Source: an uncultured delta proteobacterium
Lineage (GTDB): Bacteria > Myxococcota_A > Polyangia > Polyangiales > Polyangiaceae
Direction of reading: 5' to 3'
Length of the DNA stretch: 64,000 nt
NCBI GenBank assembly: GCA_903906315.1
Contig: CAIVJW010000181.1
Span: 1 to 64,000, forward strand
Part shown: piece after piece, positions 36,501 to 44,594 of the stretch
How the letters are laid out: each line of letters begins with the position of its first letter
Numbering within the stretch: the first letter of the stretch is position 1
Program-made: the position numbers and the translations under genes
The notes under the pieces: generated by a model
What the model was told of the DNA's origin: nothing
What the model saw: the letters and a program-made list of their open reading frames with translations, nothing else
Databases searched by the model: none

Positions 36501-37072
36501 TCGAACGCGAGGTCGCCGGCGCCCATTTCCAGCAGCGCGTCCGCGATCGGCGCCGGCCCGACGACCAGCGCGGTCAGCGGCCCGGCCAGGATCAGGTCCG
36601 CGATGCTCCCCTCCACGCCCTGCGAAGGCCGGGGGCCCGGGGGCGCCTGCGCGCCCCGGGCGGGCTCGAGCAGCGACGTCTCGCCCCAGGCGAGCGCCGG
36701 GGCGCGCGCGATGGCGCCGCGGAGCAGGTTCGAGGTGTCCCCGTCGAGCGCCGCGTCCGGCGCCAGGAGGTCGACCACCCGCTCGCACGTGACGAGATCG
36801 TCGGCGAGGCGCGTGAACCGGAGCAGCCGCGATCCGGCCGCCAGCGCGTGCAGCCGCTTCTGCAGGTCCTCGCGGGCCGCCGACGACCAGGGGTCCGCCT
36901 GCCAGCCGCGCAGGCTCGCTCCGAGCTCCCCGACCCGTGCGCCCAGCCCGGCCACGAAGTCCGCGCGAGCGCCGCCGAGCCGCGCCTGCCGCGCGGCCAG
37001 CGCCTCGTCGCGCGCCTCCGCGCACTCCCCCAACCCCGCGTTCCGATCCACGGCGCCCGATCCGACCACCAT
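33500..37072 (-). CDS. Large multi-domain response regulator with receiver, DUF4388-like and PEGA-like domains
   Basis: 1190 aa. Residues 1-100 are helical and unknown. Residues about 155-275 look like a degenerate receiver (DVVVVDVDVPGAGALI, PVIAIGSWTKAED). A canonical receiver lies at about 395-515, with acidic ADDDP, phospho-Asp near residue 453 in DLVVSDVLMPKLDGF, and the Lys of VVLLSWKED. A DUF4388/PATAN-like region follows (VDGLTARTLLAFTCAHRPFS, about 530-650). A long Pro/Glu linker leads to one TM helix near residues 1025-1045 and a C-terminal PEGA-like beta domain (GRLEIVAGSSDMIYVDGQMV). A cytoplasmic phospho-signal could thus be linked to an envelope domain. Confidence 0.87.
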   Translation of the reverse strand: MVVGSGAVDRNAGLGECAEARDEALAARQARLGGARADFVAGLGARVGELGASLRGWQADPWSSAAREDLQKRLHALAAGSRLLRFTRLADDLVTCERVVDLLAPDAALDGDTSNLLRGAIARAPALAWGETSLLEPARGAQAPPGPRPSQGVEGSIADLILAGPLTALVVGPAPIADALLEMGAGDLAFEVERTDDAPGAAGLARAFAPDVVVVDVDVPGAGALIGALFADPLTEAVPVIAIGSWTKAEDAALYVALGVARTLARPVSPDVLRAACAEASATYLRREVAREPIGAITVDKLGARLAEELRRGLCDAVDPRGRGVTVDLGEGDEVLAALWGAVARIRDLVTIRSGGAVHFSPNGPEGALPVAPWLGEGGAVGGAPARSVATERSQGAPGLDGMVAIVADDDPAVTWFLAGALRAAGATVHEARDGAQALELAFRHSPDLVVSDVLMPKLDGFAVCRALKRDVVLRDIPVVLLSWKEDLLQRVRELGADADGYLLKEASAGLIVQRVREVLRPRYRVAQRLAGAGEVRGRVDGLTARTLLAFTCAHRPFSTLVVRDASFLYEVEIRAGRPTRATRTATHGAFERGPGVLASLLGVGAGRFVVSPMAAEQPARGRAELTGSLGEQLLPHVALARAAQRLLSGAALLGADRVGLVSDRIAAYVDATPEPARGLLRALALGESPRALLLAGQVPARLLEDVLCDAAAHGAVASVFDTSGVNLLPAAIEREESVLLGQRISEPPPALSEPEGLLPLTPFAGAVLERPADEESGPVPTAAPDADLRWTPEPTAVVDEPVLRLVRAVEPPPGDLAPPLPPLEPPSAEILRAAADQEVAEACAEQLLAAGDDDAPGVVVAPKAPRSAAARPVELGGDDASTRVPGGFEPIYLPLGAAASPTPTPSDLTPAPEPLPEGEVRATLGPVLTLSFTPPPAEQGVDLALRSVAATAAPDPVPPPKDPPRAASPSDPSVPIPSRSREESRRTREEPNAETPSARRYPRPSAYAPEGALAPPRKDPRDVRFTWWIAFAAVGVVFAVGARWSRDHGLLGGPPPAAPPALIGAPQPAQLAAQAPVAPAPVAAGPSASAAAAEPEEAVSVQDLPLKPGDKLPAGQGRLEIVAGSSDMIYVDGQMVGKGPVVRLVLAPKTGAQAEFEVRVKLRGEDRVRYVAVKEGRLARVRVAPPWSR

Positions 37073-37081
37073 GCGCGACCG

Positions 37082-37110
37082 GTTATCACGGGAGGTCGGA
37101 CCGGCCCCAA
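37082..37110 (-). promoter_or_regulatory. Candidate sigma-70 promoter of the 1190-aa response regulator
   Basis: TTGGGG (37110-37105) and GATAAC (37087-37082) are 17 bp apart. The start codon is 9 nt downstream of the -10 element and no Shine-Dalgarno exists, predicting a very short leader. Confidence 0.38.
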
Positions 37111-37162
37111 TTTGCGGCGCCCGCGGGCCTCCGGTCGGGAGGCCCTCCGGGCGGGCCGAGGG

Positions 37163-38257
37163 TCAGAGCTCGGCGGCGAGCTTCTCGCGAACCCACGCGG
37201 CCGCCGCCCTCGTCCCGAGCGTGCCTCCGACGTCGACGGTGCACATCCGCTCGTCGATCGCGGTGGTCACCCACTTCTCGACCCGGGCCTCCTCCTCGGG
37301 CCAGCCGAGGTGGCCGAGCATCATGCCGGCCGTGAGGAGCGCCGCGAACGGGTTGGCCACGTCCTTGCCGGTGAGCGGAGGGGCCGAGCCGTGCACCGGC
37401 TCGAACATCGCGACCCGCGGCGTGTCCGCGGGCGACGCCGGGTAGTGCAGGTTCGCGCTCGCGGCCATGCCGAGACCGCCCTGAAACGCCGCGCCGAGGT
37501 CGGTGATGATGTCGCCGAACAGGTTGTTCGTGACGATGACCTGGAACTGCGACGGGTCCTGGATCATGAGCAGGCACAGCGCGTCGACGTAGAGGTGCTG
37601 CGAGATGATCTCGGGGTACTGCGCCTTCACCTCGCCGAAGACCCGCAGCCAGAGCTCGCCGGCGTAGCGCAGGGCGTTCGACTTGTCGGCCATCGTGACC
37701 TTGGTCCTGCCGTGCGCGCGCGCGTACTCGAACGCCGCGCGGATGATCCGCTCGACGCCCTTGCGCGTGTTGACGTCCTCGTTGATGGCGACCTCGTCGG
37801 GCGTGCCGCGCTTGAACTGCCCGCCCATGCCGACGTAGAGGCCCTCGGTGTTCTCGCGGAACACGACGATGTCGACGTCCTTCGCGCGGCGGTCCTTGAG
37901 CGGCACGAGCCGGTCGGACAGCGCCTTGACCGGCCGCACGTTCGCGTACAGGTCGTAGCCGAAGCGCATCCCGAAGAGGATGTCGCGCGCGTGCTCGAGG
38001 CCCGGGACGCGCGGGTCGCCCAGCGCGCCGAGCAGCACCGCCGCGCACTCGCGCTGGATCGCGATCTGGATCTGGTTCGGGAACGTCGTCCCGTCGCGCA
38101 GGAAGCGGTCCGCGCCGAGGTCGAGCTCCCAGAGCTCGAGCGGCAACCTCGCCCGGTCCCGGTAGATCTCGAGGAGGCGCACCGCCTCCTGCGTCACCGA
38201 AGGCCCGATCCCGTCGCCGCCGATGATGGCGATCTTCTTCTTGCCCGTGCTTGCCAC
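37163..38257 (-). CDS. Isocitrate/3-isopropylmalate dehydrogenase family enzyme
   Basis: 364 aa, GTG start. Metal- and NAD(P)-dependent beta-decarboxylating dehydrogenase: KIAIIGGDGIGPSV at the N-terminus, substrate-loop VVFRENTEGLYVGMGG, catalytic Lys/Asp regions in KVTMADKSNALRYAG and IVTNNLFGDIITDLGAAFQG, and nucleotide-binding EPVHGSAPPLTGKDVANP. The RENTEG motif is typical of isocitrate, homoisocitrate and tartrate dehydrogenases, whereas classical LeuB has RELTGG. Many proteobacterial members annotated as isopropylmalate dehydrogenase share this variant. It lies 18 bp after the alanine dehydrogenase gene, probably in one operon. The substrate is unresolved between leucine biosynthesis and another 2-hydroxyacid. 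Confidence 0.9.
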   Translation of the reverse strand: MASTGKKKIAIIGGDGIGPSVTQEAVRLLEIYRDRARLPLELWELDLGADRFLRDGTTFPNQIQIAIQRECAAVLLGALGDPRVPGLEHARDILFGMRFGYDLYANVRPVKALSDRLVPLKDRRAKDVDIVVFRENTEGLYVGMGGQFKRGTPDEVAINEDVNTRKGVERIIRAAFEYARAHGRTKVTMADKSNALRYAGELWLRVFGEVKAQYPEIISQHLYVDALCLLMIQDPSQFQVIVTNNLFGDIITDLGAAFQGGLGMAASANLHYPASPADTPRVAMFEPVHGSAPPLTGKDVANPFAALLTAGMMLGHLGWPEEEARVEKWVTTAIDERMCTVDVGGTLGTRAAAAWVREKLAAEL

Positions 38258-38275
38258 GCTGATGCTCGATTCGGG

Positions 38276-39388
38276 TCAGGCGAGCGCGCGCTCGATCGGC
38301 ACGTACTCGAGGTTGTGAGCGACTGCGACCGGGCCGTACGTCACGTGCCCGCCGAAGGTGTTGAGGCCGAGCGCCACCGCCCGGTCGCCGCGCGCCGCCC
38401 CCGCGGCGCCCTTGTTCGCGAGCGCCAGCGCGTAGCCGAGGGTGACGTTGGTCAGCGCGGTCGTGCTCGTGCGCGGCACGGCGCCGGGCATGTTCGCGAC
38501 GCCGTAGTGCACGACGCCGTGCTCCACGTACGTGGGAGCGTCGTGCGTCGTCGGCCGGCACGTCGCCACGCACCCGCCCTGATCGACGGCCACGTCGACG
38601 ATGACGCTGCCGGGATCCATCTGGGCGACGAGACCCGCCGAGACCAGCTCCGGCGCGCGCGCTCCGGGCACGAGGACGGCGCCGATGACGAGGTCGGCGC
38701 CGCGCACGGCGAGCTCGACGTTCGCGGCGTTCGAGTAGAGCGTCTCGACGGCGCCCCCGAGCACGTCCTCGAGGTAGCTCATCCTCTCGGCGCGCACGTC
38801 GAGCACGGTGACCCGGGCGCCCATGCCGACCGCGACCCTCGCCGCGTGGCGCCCGACCACGCCGCCTCCGAGCACCACGACGCGACCACGCCGCGTGCCG
38901 GGGACGCCCCCGAGCAGCACGCCTTTGCCGCCGCGGTCCGACTCGAGGCACGACGCGCCGACCTGCACGGCCATGCGCCCGGCGATCTCGCTCATCGGTC
39001 GAAGAAGCGGGAGCGATCCGTCCTGAAGCTGGACCGTCTCGCACGCGACGGCCGCGACGCCCTGCGCGGCGAGCGCGCGCGCGAGATCTGGCTGGGTGGC
39101 GAGGTGCAGGAAGCCGAACAGGACCTGCCCGCGGCGGAAGAGCGCGTGCTCGGCCGGCGCAGGCGGCTTCACCTTCACCACGAGGTCGGCGGCCCACGCC
39201 TCGGGCGCCGTCGTCGCGAGGGTCGCGCCCGCTCGAACGTAGGCCTCGTCCGCGTGCCCGCTGCGAGCGCCTGCGCCGACCTCCACGACCACGCGGTGGC
39301 CGTGCGCGACGAGCGTGCGAACGCCGACCGGCGTCACCCCGACGCGGTGCTCCCGAGCCTCGATCTCCTTCGGAACGCCGACGAGCAC
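38276..39388 (-). CDS. ald: Alanine dehydrogenase
   Basis: 370 aa, GTG start after GAGGAGGAG. It catalyses reversible NAD-dependent oxidative deamination of L-alanine to pyruvate and ammonia. The N-terminus MLVGVPKEIEAREHRVGVTP is the family signature. The substrate-binding KVKPPAPAEH (catalytic Lys) is followed by HLATQPDLARAL with the catalytic His. The Rossmann motif is VVVLGGGVVGRHAARVA. The NMPGAVPRTSTTALTNVTLG motif is complete. It probably forms an operon with the downstream dehydrogenase. Confidence 0.97.
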   Translation of the reverse strand: MLVGVPKEIEAREHRVGVTPVGVRTLVAHGHRVVVEVGAGARSGHADEAYVRAGATLATTAPEAWAADLVVKVKPPAPAEHALFRRGQVLFGFLHLATQPDLARALAAQGVAAVACETVQLQDGSLPLLRPMSEIAGRMAVQVGASCLESDRGGKGVLLGGVPGTRRGRVVVLGGGVVGRHAARVAVGMGARVTVLDVRAERMSYLEDVLGGAVETLYSNAANVELAVRGADLVIGAVLVPGARAPELVSAGLVAQMDPGSVIVDVAVDQGGCVATCRPTTHDAPTYVEHGVVHYGVANMPGAVPRTSTTALTNVTLGYALALANKGAAGAARGDRAVALGLNTFGGHVTYGPVAVAHNLEYVPIERALA

Positions 39389-39480
39389 GCGCCTCTCCTC
39401 CTCGGTGCGAGGCGCGGACGATAGCAGAAGCGCGGCAGCACACGCTCGCGGAACCCCGCGACGCAGCGCGCCAATTCGGG

Positions 39481-40314
39481 TCAGAGCGGCGACGCGAGCT
39501 CGCCGCGGAACACGCGTCGGGCGGGCCCACGCATGCTCACCGCCCGCGATCCGGCCTCGACGCGGATCACGAGCTCACCGCCCGGCAGGCGCACGCGCAC
39601 CGGTGCGCCGAACGCCGCGCGCCCCTCGTCGCACGCGGCCACGGCGACCGCGCAGGCCCCCGTCCCGCACGCGAGCGTGCGACCCACGCCGCGCTCCCAC
39701 ACGACGACGTCGAGGACGCCCGGCTCCTCCGGGCTCACGACGCAGAACTCGACGTTGGTCCCGTGCGCGGGCGTCGTCGCGACGCGGGGGCCGACGCGGT
39801 CGATCGAAGCCTCGTCGTAGGGGAGAAACGTGATCGCGTGCGGGTTGCCGAGGTCGACGCGACGAAAGCGGTGGTCGTGACCCTCCAGGATCACCCCGAG
39901 ATCCGGGTCGATCCGGGCTGCGCCCATGTCGACCTCGACGTCGAACCCGCCCTCGGCGACCGGCGTGACCACGCAGCGGCGCTCCCCCGCGTCGGTCTCG
40001 ACGTGGATCGCGTGCGGCCAGGCCGGCGTCCCCGCCGCGCTCCCGGCGACGAACGCCGCGACGCACCGGACGCCGTTACCGCACATCTCGGGTCGCGTGC
40101 CGTCCGCATTGAACACGACCATCCGCGGCCGCAGCTCGTCGAGGCCTTCGACCACGAGGATCCCGTCGGCGCCCACGCCGCGCCTTCGGTCGCAGACGGC
40201 CACGATCGTCTCGGCGCGCAGGTCCGCGGCTGCGCCGAGGAGCCGACCCCGCCCCGCCACGACGATCACGAAGTCGTTGCCGAGCCCTTCCCACTTCTCG
40301 AACGCGAGGGTCAT
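39481..40314 (-). CDS. dapF: Diaminopimelate epimerase
   Basis: 277 aa; the ATG at 40314 overlaps the upstream DUF167 stop by 4 bp (ATGA). It converts LL- to meso-diaminopimelate for lysine and peptidoglycan synthesis. Both catalytic Cys are present: first in NADGTRPEMCGNGVRC, second in GRTLACGTGACAVAVAA. KWEGLGNDFVIV is the usual N-terminal motif, and LGNPHAITF is also conserved. The C-terminal half ends in LPGGELVIRVE, typical of the family. Confidence 0.97.
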   Translation of the reverse strand: MTLAFEKWEGLGNDFVIVVAGRGRLLGAAADLRAETIVAVCDRRRGVGADGILVVEGLDELRPRMVVFNADGTRPEMCGNGVRCVAAFVAGSAAGTPAWPHAIHVETDAGERRCVVTPVAEGGFDVEVDMGAARIDPDLGVILEGHDHRFRRVDLGNPHAITFLPYDEASIDRVGPRVATTPAHGTNVEFCVVSPEEPGVLDVVVWERGVGRTLACGTGACAVAVAACDEGRAAFGAPVRVRLPGGELVIRVEAGSRAVSMRGPARRVFRGELASPL

Positions 40315-40664
40315 CGCTTGCCTACCTTGCCCGCAGCCTGGCCGAGCCGGTCGCGCGCGACGTCGCCCGTCATGCCGTTCACCTCGACCAGCTTGTTCCG
40401 ACCGCTCGCGCCGACCACGATGGTGAGGTCCCCCCGCCGCACGTCGAGCGCCTTCGCGAGCAGCTGCAAGAGCTCGGCGTTCGCGGCGCCGTCGGCCGGT
40501 GGCGCCCGGAGGGCGACGTCGAGCGCTTGCTCGCGTACCCCGAGGATCGCGCTCCGTGACGATCGCGGGCGCACGTGGATGGGCACCCGGACGCCACCGG
40601 CACGCTCCACGAGCTCGAGTCGGTCGAACTCGTCTACCACGCCGCTCTTCTCGGTACCGTCCAT
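40311..40664 (-). CDS. DUF167 (YggU-like) family protein
   Basis: 117 aa from the ATG at 40664 (MDGTEKSGVVDEFD); longer upstream starts lack family similarity and overlap the aroC promoter region. It has the DUF167 pattern: VRVPIHVRPRSSRSAILGV, LRAPPADGAANAELLQLLA and VVGASGRNKLVEVNG. The fold is small alpha/beta with a conserved basic groove and no established activity. It is translationally coupled to dapF. Confidence 0.9.
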   Translation of the reverse strand: MDGTEKSGVVDEFDRLELVERAGGVRVPIHVRPRSSRSAILGVREQALDVALRAPPADGAANAELLQLLAKALDVRRGDLTIVVGASGRNKLVEVNGMTGDVARDRLGQAAGKVGKR

Positions 40665-40861
40665 CGGGGGCTTGGGAGCTCGAGGCTCGTGCGCGTGCTC
40701 GTTGGAACAGGAAGCCGGGGAGGCAGAATGCCACGGTTCGACCTCCCGCTTCCCGGCGATGACCTCGCTCGATCGCCGGCGAGAGCTTAGCAAGCGCAGG
40801 GCGGGAGCGTGAGGCCCGGGAGCCCCCTCCGCGGCAGCGCGAACGCTGCTAGCTTTCCCCT
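40665..40861. other. Divergent intergenic region, DUF167-dapF / aroC
   Basis: 197 bp serving both directions. TAGCTT (40850-40855) is 6 nt before the aroC GTG. No operator-like inverted repeat was noticed. Confidence 0.35.
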
Positions 40862-42028
40862 GTGGCGCGGCTTCGGTGGATGACGGCGGGCGAGTCGCAC
40901 GGGCCCGAGCTCGTCGCGGTGGTCGAGGGCATCCCGGCCGGGCTTCCCCTGCTCGCGGCCGACGTCGACGCCGACCTCGCGCGCCGACAGCGCGGCTACG
41001 GGCGCGGCGGCCGGATGCGCATCGAGACCGACCGGGTCCGCTTCTCGGGGGGCGTGCGCGGCGGCGAGACCCTCGGCAGCCCGATCGCGCTGGCGATCCC
41101 GAACCTCGATCACGCGAGCTGGACCGGCCGCATGGGCGCCGAGCCCTTCGAGGAGCCCCCCGAGGCGCTCACCCGCCCGCGCCCCGGCCACGCCGACCTC
41201 GCCGGCGGCCTGAAGTACGATCGCCACGACCTCCGCGACATCCTCGAGCGGGCGAGCGCCCGCGAGACGGCCGCCCGCGTCGCGGTCGGGGCCGTCTGCC
41301 GCAAGCTCCTCGCCGCCCTCGGCATCGAGGTCTTCGCCCACGTGACCGCGATCGGGCAGGTCACGACGGACCTCGGCGACCGGGCCCTCGACGAGGTGCG
41401 CGACGCGGCGCGCGCGTCGGACCTGAGCTGCGCCGATCCCATGGCCGAGCAAGCCATGCGGGCTGCCATTCTGGAAGCCTCCCACGCGGGCGACACGCTC
41501 GGCGGCACGTTCGAGGTGGTCGCCACGGGCGCTCCGCCAGGCCTCGGCAGCCACGTTCAGTGGGATCGCAGGCTCGACGGCCGGCTTGCCCAGGCGCTGA
41601 TGAGCATCCAGGCGATCAAGGGCGTCGAGATCGGCCTCGGGTTCGAGGCGGCCTCACGGCGAGGCTCCGAGGTGCACGACGCCATCGCCTTCGACGCAGC
41701 CGCGAGCGCGTTCACGAGGCCGACCAACCGCGCGGGCGGCCTCGAGGGAGGCCTGACCAACGGCATGCCCATCGTGTGCCGCGCGGCGATGAAGCCCATC
41801 GCGACCCTCCGCCGAGCGCTCCCGTCGGCCGACGTCGTGACCAAGCTGCCGTTCGAGGCCGCCTTCGAGCGAAGCGACGTGTGCGCGGTGCCCGCCGCCT
41901 CCGTGGTGGGGGAAGCCATGGTCCTCGTCACGGTCGCGGACGCGCTGATCGAGAAGCTCGGCGGCGACAGCCTCGGTGAGCTGCGTCGAGCGCTCGAGGG
42001 CTACCGCGCGCAGCTGCGGGCGTATTGA
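40862..42028 (+). CDS. aroC: Chorismate synthase
   Basis: 388 aa, GTG start. It performs the last shikimate step, converting EPSP to chorismate with reduced FMN. The signatures GESHGPELVAVVEGIPAGL, RRQRGYGRGGRMRIETD (FMN/EPSP-binding Arg residues), RPGHADLAGGLKYDRHDLRD, ERASARETAARVAVG and the late TNRAGGLEGGLTNGMPIV are all intact. The length is normal. TAGCTT sits 6 nt before the start with no Shine-Dalgarno. The fused aroK-aroB gene follows after 42 bp, so the two probably form one shikimate operon. Confidence 0.98.
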   Translation: MARLRWMTAGESHGPELVAVVEGIPAGLPLLAADVDADLARRQRGYGRGGRMRIETDRVRFSGGVRGGETLGSPIALAIPNLDHASWTGRMGAEPFEEPPEALTRPRPGHADLAGGLKYDRHDLRDILERASARETAARVAVGAVCRKLLAALGIEVFAHVTAIGQVTTDLGDRALDEVRDAARASDLSCADPMAEQAMRAAILEASHAGDTLGGTFEVVATGAPPGLGSHVQWDRRLDGRLAQALMSIQAIKGVEIGLGFEAASRRGSEVHDAIAFDAAASAFTRPTNRAGGLEGGLTNGMPIVCRAAMKPIATLRRALPSADVVTKLPFEAAFERSDVCAVPAASVVGEAMVLVTVADALIEKLGGDSLGELRRALEGYRAQLRAY

Positions 42029-42070
42029 CCGGCGCGTGCGCCCGCCCCGAGCCCGGCTAGGCTTCCGCGA

Positions 42071-43660
42071 ATGAGCCGAACGCGGCCTACGCTGCTCCTC
42101 TCCGGCTTCATGGGCACCGGCAAGTCGACCGTCGGGCGGCTCGTCGCGGCGCGAGCGGGGATCCCGTTCGTCGACCTCGACGAGCGCGTCGAGCAGGCAA
42201 GCGGGCAGTCCGTGGGCGAGATCTTCGCGACCGGGGGCGAAGCCGCGTTCCGCGCGCTCGAGCTGCAGGCACTGTCGGAGGTCCTCGACGCCGCCGAGCC
42301 TCGGGTCGTCGCGCTCGGCGGCGGCACCCTCCTCGACCGCGCGACGCGCCTCCGCGCCCTCGGCCGGGCGCGCGTCGTCACCCTCACCGCGCGCCCCGAC
42401 ACGCTCCTCGCGCGGACGGCGAGCGGAGGCCGCCCGCTCCTGAATGCCCACGCGGACCGACGCGCGCGCATCACCGAGCTCCTCGAGCTCCGGGCGTCGG
42501 CCTACGCCGAGACCCACGCCAGCGTCCCCACCGACGACCGTGAGCCCGCGGAGGTCGCGGCGGCGGCGACCACGGCCTGGGCGACGCCGACCATCGCCGT
42601 CCCGCTCGGCCTGCGCAGCTACGCGGTCCGGGTCGTCGACGACGCGGCCGTCGAGGCCGCCCACGAGCTGCGCCGCCTGGCGCCGTCGCGCGTCTTCGTC
42701 GTCACCGACGCGAACGTCCTGCCGCTCTGGGGCGCTCGGCTGCTCGCGACCATCGAGTCCTCCGGGCTGCCGGTCGCGCCACCCGTCGTGCTCGATCCGG
42801 GCGAGCCCCACAAGCAGCTCGCCGGCGTCGAGCGAGCGCTGCGGAGCATGGTCGAGGCCGGCGCGGACCGCGACGCGGTCGTGGTCGCGATCGGCGGCGG
42901 CGTGGTGTCGGACATGGCCGGCTTCGCCGCGGCGACCCTCCTCCGCGGCGTCCGCTGGGTCGCGGTCCCGACGACCCTGCTCGCGATGGTCGACGCGTCG
43001 GTCGGCGGCAAGACGGGCGTCGACCTCGGACCCGCGAAGAACGCCATCGGAGCGTTCCACCAGCCGTCCGCCGTGGTGACGAGCCCCGCGTTCGTCTCCA
43101 CCCAGCTCCGCCGTGACTTCGTCGGCGGGCTGGCCGAGGTCGTCAAGTCGGCGGTCCTCGGCGATCGGGGGCTGTTCGACCTGCTCGAGACCGAGACGGC
43201 CGCGATCGCCCGCCAGGACCCCGACGTCGTCCTGCGGCTCGTCGTCGGCTCGGTCGCCGTTAAGGCGGGCATCGTCGGCCGTGACGAGCGCGAGTCGGGC
43301 GAGCGCCTGCTGCTGAATTTCGGCCACACGGTGGGCCATGCCCTGGAAGCCGAAGGCGGCTTCGAGCGCCTCACCCACGGCGAGGCCGTCTCCCTCGGGA
43401 TCGTCGCTGCGCTCTGCGTCGGCGTGCGCCTGGGCGTCACGCCCGCCGCGCTGGCCGACCGGGTCACCGCGGCGCTCGCGCGCCTGTCCTTGCCGACCGA
43501 ACTGCGCGACCAGCCCGTCGCCGAGGCCCTTCGCTGGGTCGACCTGGACAAGAAGCGGCGCGGCGGCGCCCTCCGGTTCGTCCTCCTCCGCGCGATCGGC
43601 GACGCCGTCGTCCGGCGCCTCACCCGCGAAGAGCTGGGCGACGTGCTCGGCGCACGCTAG
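42071..43660 (+). CDS. aroKB: Bifunctional shikimate kinase / 3-dehydroquinate synthase
   Basis: 529 aa in one frame. Residues 1-165 are shikimate kinase: Walker A SGFMGTGKSTVGR, FVDLDERVE for shikimate binding, and VVALGGGTLL. Residues about 175-529 are dehydroquinate synthase: NAD-binding VVVAIGGGVVSDMAGFAAA, TTLLAMVDASVGGKTGVD, the metal ligands in GGLAEVVKSAV and NFGHTVGHALEAEGG, and LDKKRRGGALRFVLL. The enzymes are two non-consecutive shikimate steps (DAHP to dehydroquinate, and shikimate to shikimate-3-phosphate). Such fusions are known in a few bacteria. TAGGCT lies 7 nt before the ATG and no Shine-Dalgarno is seen. Confidence 0.97.
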   Translation: MSRTRPTLLLSGFMGTGKSTVGRLVAARAGIPFVDLDERVEQASGQSVGEIFATGGEAAFRALELQALSEVLDAAEPRVVALGGGTLLDRATRLRALGRARVVTLTARPDTLLARTASGGRPLLNAHADRRARITELLELRASAYAETHASVPTDDREPAEVAAAATTAWATPTIAVPLGLRSYAVRVVDDAAVEAAHELRRLAPSRVFVVTDANVLPLWGARLLATIESSGLPVAPPVVLDPGEPHKQLAGVERALRSMVEAGADRDAVVVAIGGGVVSDMAGFAAATLLRGVRWVAVPTTLLAMVDASVGGKTGVDLGPAKNAIGAFHQPSAVVTSPAFVSTQLRRDFVGGLAEVVKSAVLGDRGLFDLLETETAAIARQDPDVVLRLVVGSVAVKAGIVGRDERESGERLLLNFGHTVGHALEAEGGFERLTHGEAVSLGIVAALCVGVRLGVTPAALADRVTAALARLSLPTELRDQPVAEALRWVDLDKKRRGGALRFVLLRAIGDAVVRRLTREELGDVLGAR

Positions 43661-43707
43661 AATCGTCGAAACGGGGCGCCGCTTCGGAATTCGAGGTGCC
43701 GCGAATT

Positions 43708-43736
43708 TTGCCGGTCTGCGAGGTCGTCGTTAGACT
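43708..43736 (+). promoter_or_regulatory. Candidate sigma-70 promoter of lipoprotein gene
   Basis: TTGCCG (43708-43713), 17-bp spacer, TAGACT (43731-43736), in a locally AT-richer stretch after the aroKB stop. The predicted leader is about 37 nt and includes a GGGAGG Shine-Dalgarno. Confidence 0.5.
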
Positions 43737-43779
43737 TTCCCACGACGCCGCCGGTCCAAGGTGGTGGGAGGCTTTCGGA

Positions 43780-44559
43780 ATGATTCGTGGCAAGCACGCA
43801 GTGGCAGGGCTCTTGGTCGTGGCCGGCACGGGCCTGCTCGGCATGGCATGCGCCAAGAACGAGAGCACGCTCTTCGTTCGCGACGTGAAGCAGGTCTCCG
43901 GTGACAACTGCGCGGCGACGGCGGACGAGACGTCCCCCGCGTGGCTGTCGGGCGTCCTCGATGTCGCCATCCGCCTGGAGTACGACGCGACGTTGCTCAT
44001 CGGTAGCCAGCTCGTCGAGCAGGGCGACCCGCTGACGCTGCGCACCGAGACGTCGAAGGTCCAGCTCTACGCGACCGACGTTCAAGTCCTCGACGAGGAC
44101 GGCAACGTCTACGCGTACGCGGACGCGAACGGTGACCACACGGCCGAGTTCAGCACGCCCAGCGCCGGCTTCGTCAACGCCAGCGCGGGCAACGCAACGG
44201 CGTACGGCCTCATCGGCGCGACCCTCATCGACTACAACACGGCCTCGGATCTGCGAGCGCAGCTGAACCAGCCGACCCATCCGGAGCGGAGCCTCGTCGC
44301 GAGCGTCGTCGTCCACGGGCGCACGCTGGGGAGCAACGAGCTGGTGACGGCGCCTTTCACCTTCCCGATCCGCGTCTGCTACGGCTGCCTCGTCTCCTTC
44401 CCGCCGGACGCCATCGAGGACAACCCGAAGTACCCGCCGGTGAACTGCCGCAACACGCAGGCGGCCACGGACAAGCTCGTGGGTTGCCGGCTCGGGCAAG
44501 ACGAGGTCGTGCCGTGCACGCAGTGCAAGAGCGTGAACGCCGAGGTGTGCAACCCGTAG
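43780..44559 (+). CDS. Lipoprotein of unknown function
   Basis: 259 aa, ATG at 43780 with GGGAGG upstream. The signal peptide ends in the lipobox LLGMAC. The mature protein is beta-rich with few charged repeats (LDVAIRLEYDATLLIGSQLV, ADVQVLDEDGNVYAYAD-like stretches). The C-terminal third has paired Cys residues (CYGCLVSFP, CRNTQ, CRLGQDEVVPCTQCKSVNAEVC), suggesting disulfides. No domain is recognised. The gene has its own promoter between aroKB and zapA. Confidence 0.85.
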   Translation: MIRGKHAVAGLLVVAGTGLLGMACAKNESTLFVRDVKQVSGDNCAATADETSPAWLSGVLDVAIRLEYDATLLIGSQLVEQGDPLTLRTETSKVQLYATDVQVLDEDGNVYAYADANGDHTAEFSTPSAGFVNASAGNATAYGLIGATLIDYNTASDLRAQLNQPTHPERSLVASVVVHGRTLGSNELVTAPFTFPIRVCYGCLVSFPPDAIEDNPKYPPVNCRNTQAATDKLVGCRLGQDEVVPCTQCKSVNAEVCNP

Positions 44560-44577
44560 CGCTCTGAGTGCGACGCG

Positions 44578-44594
44578 GCTCGCCTCGAGCGAGC
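44578..44594 (+). terminator. Possible terminator hairpin after lipoprotein gene
   Basis: A 6-bp stem gctcgc/gcgagc with a 5-nt loop starts 19 nt after the stop codon. There is no T-run, so Rho-independent function is uncertain. Confidence 0.3.

Noticed and set aside
40665-40793. N-terminal extension of the DUF167 gene
   Set aside because: The extra 43 residues lack family similarity, and the ATG at 40664 gives the expected length.
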